Source: an uncultured Ruminococcus sp. (GTDB lineage Bacteria > Bacillota_A > Clostridia > Oscillospirales > Acutalibacteraceae). Taken from it: DNA of 8,383 bases. This document shows, piece after piece, positions 5,617-8,383 of this stretch. The stretch spans positions 1-8,383 of the forward strand of contig CADBXH010000156.1 in NCBI GenBank assembly GCA_902798605.1. Reading direction: 5' to 3'. The translations under genes and the position numbers were made by a program. Below the pieces are notes generated by a model. That model searched no databases, was not told the DNA's origin, and worked only from the letters and a program-made list of their open reading frames with translations. Positions within the stretch are counted from its first letter, which is position 1. Each line of letters starts with the position of its first letter.

Positions 5617-6081
5617 ATGAAAAAGAAAGTTATTCTGCGCTGCCTGATCGGTGCGCCTATCGGTCTAAGCATTAGCTTTATGATCACACTTATCATTTCG
5701 GTAATTATTAACAAGGGAGAGTATTATCCTGTAGTGCCGCAGTTGACTGCTCTTTGCGGCAACGAGCTGAATGCCGTCATCATTCAGGCAGTATGCTCCT
5801 TGATATATGGAGCTGCTTTCGGAGGAGCGTCTGCTATTTGGGAAGTGGAAAGCTGGAGCCTTTTGAAGCAAACGGTTATTCACTGCCTTGTCATCTCCGT
5901 ATCAATGTTGCCGATTGCTTACTGTATGTACTGGATGCCGCATAGCTTTTGGGGTATGGCGGGCTATATCGCTATTTTCTTCTTTATCTATTTCTTCATC
6001 TGGTTCAGTCAGTACTTTGCTATGAAGAAAAAAATACAGGCGATTAATGATAAAGTCAAATCTGATTCTGTAAGCAGCTGA
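5617..6081 (+). CDS. DUF3021 four-helix membrane protein, partner of the LytTR regulator
   Basis: A 154-residue protein with four predicted membrane helices (about 9-31, 52-74, 85-105, 110-132), a basic N-terminus (MKKK) and a charged cytoplasmic tail (KKKIQAINDKVKSD), the layout of the DUF3021 family. Aromatic and small residues such as GAAFGGASAIWEVESW between helices 2 and 3 are typical. The ribosome binding site AGGAGG (5605-5610) overlaps the LytTR stop codon, so expression is tightly coupled. In comparable LytTR regulatory systems the membrane protein restrains the regulator; that role here is inferred from gene order. It is followed closely by a hairpin at 6093-6125. Confidence 0.9.
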   Translation: MKKKVILRCLIGAPIGLSISFMITLIISVIINKGEYYPVVPQLTALCGNELNAVIIQAVCSLIYGAAFGGASAIWEVESWSLLKQTVIHCLVISVSMLPIAYCMYWMPHSFWGMAGYIAIFFFIYFFIWFSQYFAMKKKIQAINDKVKSDSVSS

Positions 6082-6092
6082 TAAGTATTTCA

Positions 6093-6125
6093 GCCGCCAA
6101 GTGGGATAATCTCCTGCTTGGCGGC
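6093..6125 (+). repeat. Hairpin after DUF3021, second copy of the GCCAAG...TTGGC element
   Basis: GCCGCCAAG (6093-6101) pairs perfectly with CTTGGCGGC (6117-6125), with GGG/CTCC pairing in the apical part. The inner sequence GTGGGATAATCTCCTG differs from the 5024-5054 copy (GTGGGATCATCTCCTG) by one base. There is no T-run, unlike the first copy, so it may be a decayed or partial terminator, an mRNA 3' stabiliser, or one of a pair of repeats bounding the LytTR-DUF3021 unit. Confidence 0.7.
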
Positions 6126-6206
6126 GGTTGCTGTTGCTGAAAATCTGGTTTTGTGGTAAGCTTATATTACAATATTTAAAAGGATACAATGGTTGTGAGG
6201 AATAAA

Positions 6207-6677
6207 ATGGATATAAAGCTTATAGTAGCTGAATTTAAGGATTTAAATACTATCCAGCAAATGCAAAAAGAAGCGTTTGCGGAGCTATACGAAAAATATC
6301 AAGATACAGAAACAAGCCCTGCCACAGAAAAGTATGAAGATATACTGTTCCGCTTTAACCAACCCGAAACGACATACTACTTCATAACGGCAGATAATAT
6401 AAAGGTCGGCGTTATCCGTATTGTAGATTGCAAAGACGGCGTTACACGAAAAAGAATATCGCCGATTTTTATAATGCCGGAATATCGTAACAAAGGCTAC
6501 GCTCAGCAAGCAATAAAGGAAGCAGAGCGTATTCACGGCAAGCAGTATTGGATACTTGACACTATCTTACAGGAAAAAGGCAATTGCTATTTATACGAAA
6601 AGCTCGGTTACCATCAAACAGGCAAAACCGAGCAAATCAACGAAAGAATGACGATCGTATTTTATGAGAAAAAATGA
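6207..6677 (+). CDS. GNAT-family N-acetyltransferase (first of two)
   Basis: A 156-residue acetyl-CoA dependent acyltransferase. Motif A is at ~84-104 (ISPIFIMPEYRNKGYAQQAI), with the R94-x-x-G97-x-A99 pyrophosphate loop; motif B follows as NCYLYEKLGYHQTG (126-139). The N-terminal half (residues 1-75) has the beta-alpha-alpha-beta layout of the fold. I chose ATG 6207 because GAGG ends 6 nt before it and the sequence then begins MDIKLI, as usual for the family; an in-frame ATG at 6189 would add six residues (MVVRNK) and has a weaker AAAAGG signal. Acceptor substrate unknown: a small molecule, drug or protein N-terminus are all possible. It starts a three-gene cluster with 10-nt spacing to the next gene. 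Confidence 0.88.
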   Translation: MDIKLIVAEFKDLNTIQQMQKEAFAELYEKYQDTETSPATEKYEDILFRFNQPETTYYFITADNIKVGVIRIVDCKDGVTRKRISPIFIMPEYRNKGYAQQAIKEAERIHGKQYWILDTILQEKGNCYLYEKLGYHQTGKTEQINERMTIVFYEKK

Positions 6678-6687
6678 GGTTTGATTT

Positions 6688-7200
6688 ATGTTAAAGCTTA
6701 GACCATATAAAAGTTGTGACGCGCAGGCAATCGAAAAATGGATACAAGATAAAGATGTGTTTACGATTTGGGGCGGAGAACGCTTTGGCGATCACCCCAT
6801 CACAGCAAAAATCATTGATAAAAAGTATCGTGATAATAACGGCGACTGCGCAGAGCCGGACAATTTTTACCCGTGGACGGCTTTTGATGATAACGGAGTC
6901 GTCGGTCACTTTATTATGAGATATATCAACGGAGATCATAAGATAATCCGTTTCGGCTGGGTAATTGTTGACAGCGCTGTCAGAGGTAAAGGTTACGGAA
7001 CAAAAATGCTCTGTTTAGGGCTAAAATACGCCTTTGAAATCCTCGGCGCTGAGAAGGTAACAATCGGTGTTTTTGAAAACAACACGCCTGCATACAAATG
7101 TTATAAAAAGGTTGGCTTTGCAGACATGGACGTGGTAAAAGACGAGCCTTGGGATATTATCGAAATGGAAATCAATAAAACGAGGTCAGAAAATGAGTAA
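6688..7200 (+). CDS. GNAT-family N-acetyltransferase (second, RimJ/RimL-like)
   Basis: A 170-residue acetyltransferase clearly different from its neighbour. The acetyl-CoA loop R99-G-K-G102-Y-G104 follows the beta strand IIRFGWVIVD (86-95); the downstream helix and 'VTIGVFENNTPAYKCYKKVGF' (124-144) carry the N-x-x-A-x-x-x-Y signature typical of RimJ/RimL-type and related GNATs. The N-terminus starts LKLRPYKSCDAQAIEKWI, also like that branch. The gene starts 10 nt after the first GNAT, with a TGAGG signal overlapping that stop codon, and its own stop overlaps the methyltransferase start by 8 nt, so the three are co-translated. Substrate unknown; protein N-terminal or antibiotic acetylation are candidates. 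Confidence 0.92.
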   Translation: MLKLRPYKSCDAQAIEKWIQDKDVFTIWGGERFGDHPITAKIIDKKYRDNNGDCAEPDNFYPWTAFDDNGVVGHFIMRYINGDHKIIRFGWVIVDSAVRGKGYGTKMLCLGLKYAFEILGAEKVTIGVFENNTPAYKCYKKVGFADMDVVKDEPWDIIEMEINKTRSENE

Positions 7201-7981
7201 CAACACATTCTTAGAAAACTATTACAACGCATACGACGAGGAAGGACGACTTGCAAGCAATCGTCTTGGCAGAGTAGAATATCTTACTACACGCAGATAT
7301 TTAGATCCGCTGTTGAACGCAGATTGCAAAATAGCGGAGATCGGCGCGGGCACAGGCAGATACAGCGTCACACTCGCCAAAGAAGGCTATGATGTTACTG
7401 CAGTAGAATTGGTACAACATAATCTTGACATTCTTAAAAGCAAGCTTGATGGCAGCGAGAACATCAAAACATATCTCGGCAATGCGCTTGACTTGAATAT
7501 GCTGGAGGATAACACCTGTGATATTACGCTCCTGCTTGGACCGATGTATCATCTGTATTCCGATGAGGATAAAATCACCGCACTGAAAGAAGCGGTCAGG
7601 ATCACAAAGCCGGGCGGTCATATCTTGGTCGCCTATTGTATGAACGAAGCGACGGTCATTCAATATGTTTTCGGCTGTAATCAGCTAAAATCGGTGATGG
7701 ACTTGAATATGCTCACCGACGATTGGAAATGCATCAGCGAGCCGAAAGACCTGTTTGAAATGGTGCGTATTGAGGATATTGAGCGCCTAAACGCAGTTGT
7801 TCCTGTTGAGCGCGTCAAGCTCGTTGCAACCGACGGCGCAAGCAGATATATCCGTGAATATCTCGAAGAATTTGACGATGAAACCTTTGCAAAATGGCTG
7901 TCCTATCATTTTGCAACCTGCGAAAGGCAGGATTTGATAGGCGCAACCAATCACAGCTTGGATATTTTGAGGAAGCTGTAA
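7193..7981 (+). CDS. Class I SAM-dependent methyltransferase
   Basis: A 262-residue Rossmann-fold methyltransferase. Motif I KIAEIGAGTGRYS (46-58) binds S-adenosylmethionine; E72 ends the second strand and should contact the ribose; GNALDLNMLEDN (96-107) is the adenine-side loop; DITLLLGPMYHLY (110-122) is motif IV; ITKPGGHILVAY (137-148) is the post-motif strand pair. Residues ~155-262 form a separate C-terminal part, perhaps the substrate cap, with no recognised motif. The absence of an NPPY-type motif argues against DNA or glutamine N-methylation and for a small-molecule or other acceptor. ATG 7193 lies inside the end of the GNAT gene (8-nt overlap). Its tight link with two acetyltransferases suggests a shared modification or detoxification task, which is inference. 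No clear terminator follows. Confidence 0.92.
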   Translation: MSNNTFLENYYNAYDEEGRLASNRLGRVEYLTTRRYLDPLLNADCKIAEIGAGTGRYSVTLAKEGYDVTAVELVQHNLDILKSKLDGSENIKTYLGNALDLNMLEDNTCDITLLLGPMYHLYSDEDKITALKEAVRITKPGGHILVAYCMNEATVIQYVFGCNQLKSVMDLNMLTDDWKCISEPKDLFEMVRIEDIERLNAVVPVERVKLVATDGASRYIREYLEEFDDETFAKWLSYHFATCERQDLIGATNHSLDILRKL

Positions 7982-8042
7982 AGGTTAGTTACTTGAAATG
8001 ATAAATCGTGGCTTTGAGAGTGTCCGTAACCACCAGACTCAT

Positions 8043-8213
8043 AAAGTAATATATAATTACCCTACCTAACAGTTTTTGCTTTCCAAAGGGCGCATAAACA
8101 GTGCCTTTTGAAGCCCAAAAGCGTGACACTTTTTCGATTTATTATCAAGATCAAAAAACGCAATTAATTCATCGCTTTAAAGTGTTGATTTTAACGATTG
8201 TTTATGCTATAAT
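8043..8213 (+). repeat. Direct repeat copy B (same module as 4680-4848)
   Basis: This copy keeps the same blocks at the same distances as copy A: AAAGTAATATAT (8043), TTACCCTACCTA (8057), GGCGCATAAACAGT (8089), GCGTGACACTTTTTCGATT (8121), AATTAATTCATCGC (8162) and the promoter. The inverted pair ACACTTT (8126-8132) and AAAGTGT (8179-8185) is again 53 bp apart. It begins about 60 nt after the methyltransferase stop, so the two copies enclose LytTR, DUF3021, both GNATs and the methyltransferase. The only length change is 2 bp at the left end. Confidence 0.85.
8185..8213 (+). promoter_or_regulatory. Rightward promoter at the end of repeat copy B
   Basis: TTGATT (8185-8190), 17-bp spacer, extended TGC-TATAAT (8208-8213). 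Transcription would start near 8220 and run out of the window. No gene with a ribosome binding site is visible in the remaining ~165 nt, so the transcript either has a long leader or is another non-coding RNA, as suspected for copy A. Confidence 0.7.
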
Positions 8214-8353
8214 AATCTTGTTTTGCGGCAACAAAATGGCAACAGAATATTTGATAGCCTGTATTCTATTTACAATACAAATAATAGAAATACTCCGTGC
8301 TAAAATCCTTAAACAAATACTGTTAAGATTATTTTGCAGGGAGCGAGTGGGAG

Positions 8354-8372
8354 TGATTCGCAAAGCGAATCA
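8354..8372. repeat. Perfect inverted repeat near the right edge
   Basis: TGATTCGC and GCGAATCA form an 8-bp perfect stem around AAA. It follows a G-rich purine stretch (GGGAGCGAGTGGGAGTG) and is followed by CAACTATGAAC. There is no T-run on the + strand, so it is not a standard terminator. The rest of 8214-8383 is AT-rich and has no supported gene. It may belong to a regulatory or transfer site of the next module. Confidence 0.5.
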
Positions 8373-8383
8373 ACTATGAACGC

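Noticed and set aside
8101..8379. A 92-codon open frame starting with GTG inside repeat copy B
   Set aside because: It has no ribosome binding site and runs straight across the conserved inverted pair and the -35/-10 promoter. The equivalent frame is not kept in copy A, and the protein resembles no family I know.

Overview
The window looks like part of an integrative or mobilizable element from a gut-type Clostridia (Firmicutes, Oscillospiraceae/Lachnospiraceae-like). The evidence is a MobV relaxase followed by a TnpV-family protein, a pairing common on such elements. Strong AGGAGG-type ribosome binding sites, AT-rich intergenic DNA, consensus sigma-A promoters and cargo of small Firmicutes regulators, ABC transporters and acetyltransferases agree with this. 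The species cannot be named from the sequence.

Layout. (1) 1-2182, mobilization end, all on the + strand and visibly more GC-rich than the rest at its left edge. It holds the 3' end of a probable replication ATPase/helicase-type gene, a cluster of four hairpins (398-513) that is a candidate oriT, the MobV relaxase and TnpV. A strong hairpin terminator closes it. (2) 2181-4651, a minus-strand operon reading tetR-type regulator -> ABC ATPase -> FtsX-type permease. It has a textbook TTGACA-17-TATAAT promoter overlapped by operator-like repeats. The permease carries a frameshift near its C-terminus: its expected last ~24 residues are intact but sit in another frame. (3) 4661-5165, a long non-coding stretch. 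It holds copy A of a direct repeat that ends in a promoter, a possible ~210-nt non-coding transcript ending at a T-tailed terminator, and a LytTR-type operator and promoter. (4) 5166-7981, + strand cargo: a LytTR regulator with a DUF3021 membrane partner, then two GNAT acetyltransferases and a class I SAM methyltransferase, the last three packed like an operon. (5) 7982-8383, copy B of the direct repeat, with the same promoter and no convincing gene after it before the window ends.

How the parts fit. The relaxase and upstream hairpins would handle transfer. The TetR unit looks like a self-regulated transporter switch. The LytTR/DUF3021 pair resembles the regulator plus membrane inhibitor LytTR regulatory systems of Firmicutes and probably controls its own promoter through 9-bp direct repeats spaced by 12 bp. 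The most unusual element is the repeat at 4680-4848 and 8043-8213. It aligns without gaps over 157 bp (about 122 identical by hand count) and keeps several blocks, an inverted pair 53 bp apart and a promoter at fixed spacing, while the sequence between them has diverged. That pattern suggests a conserved regulatory or recombination module bracketing the LytTR-GNAT-methyltransferase cargo.
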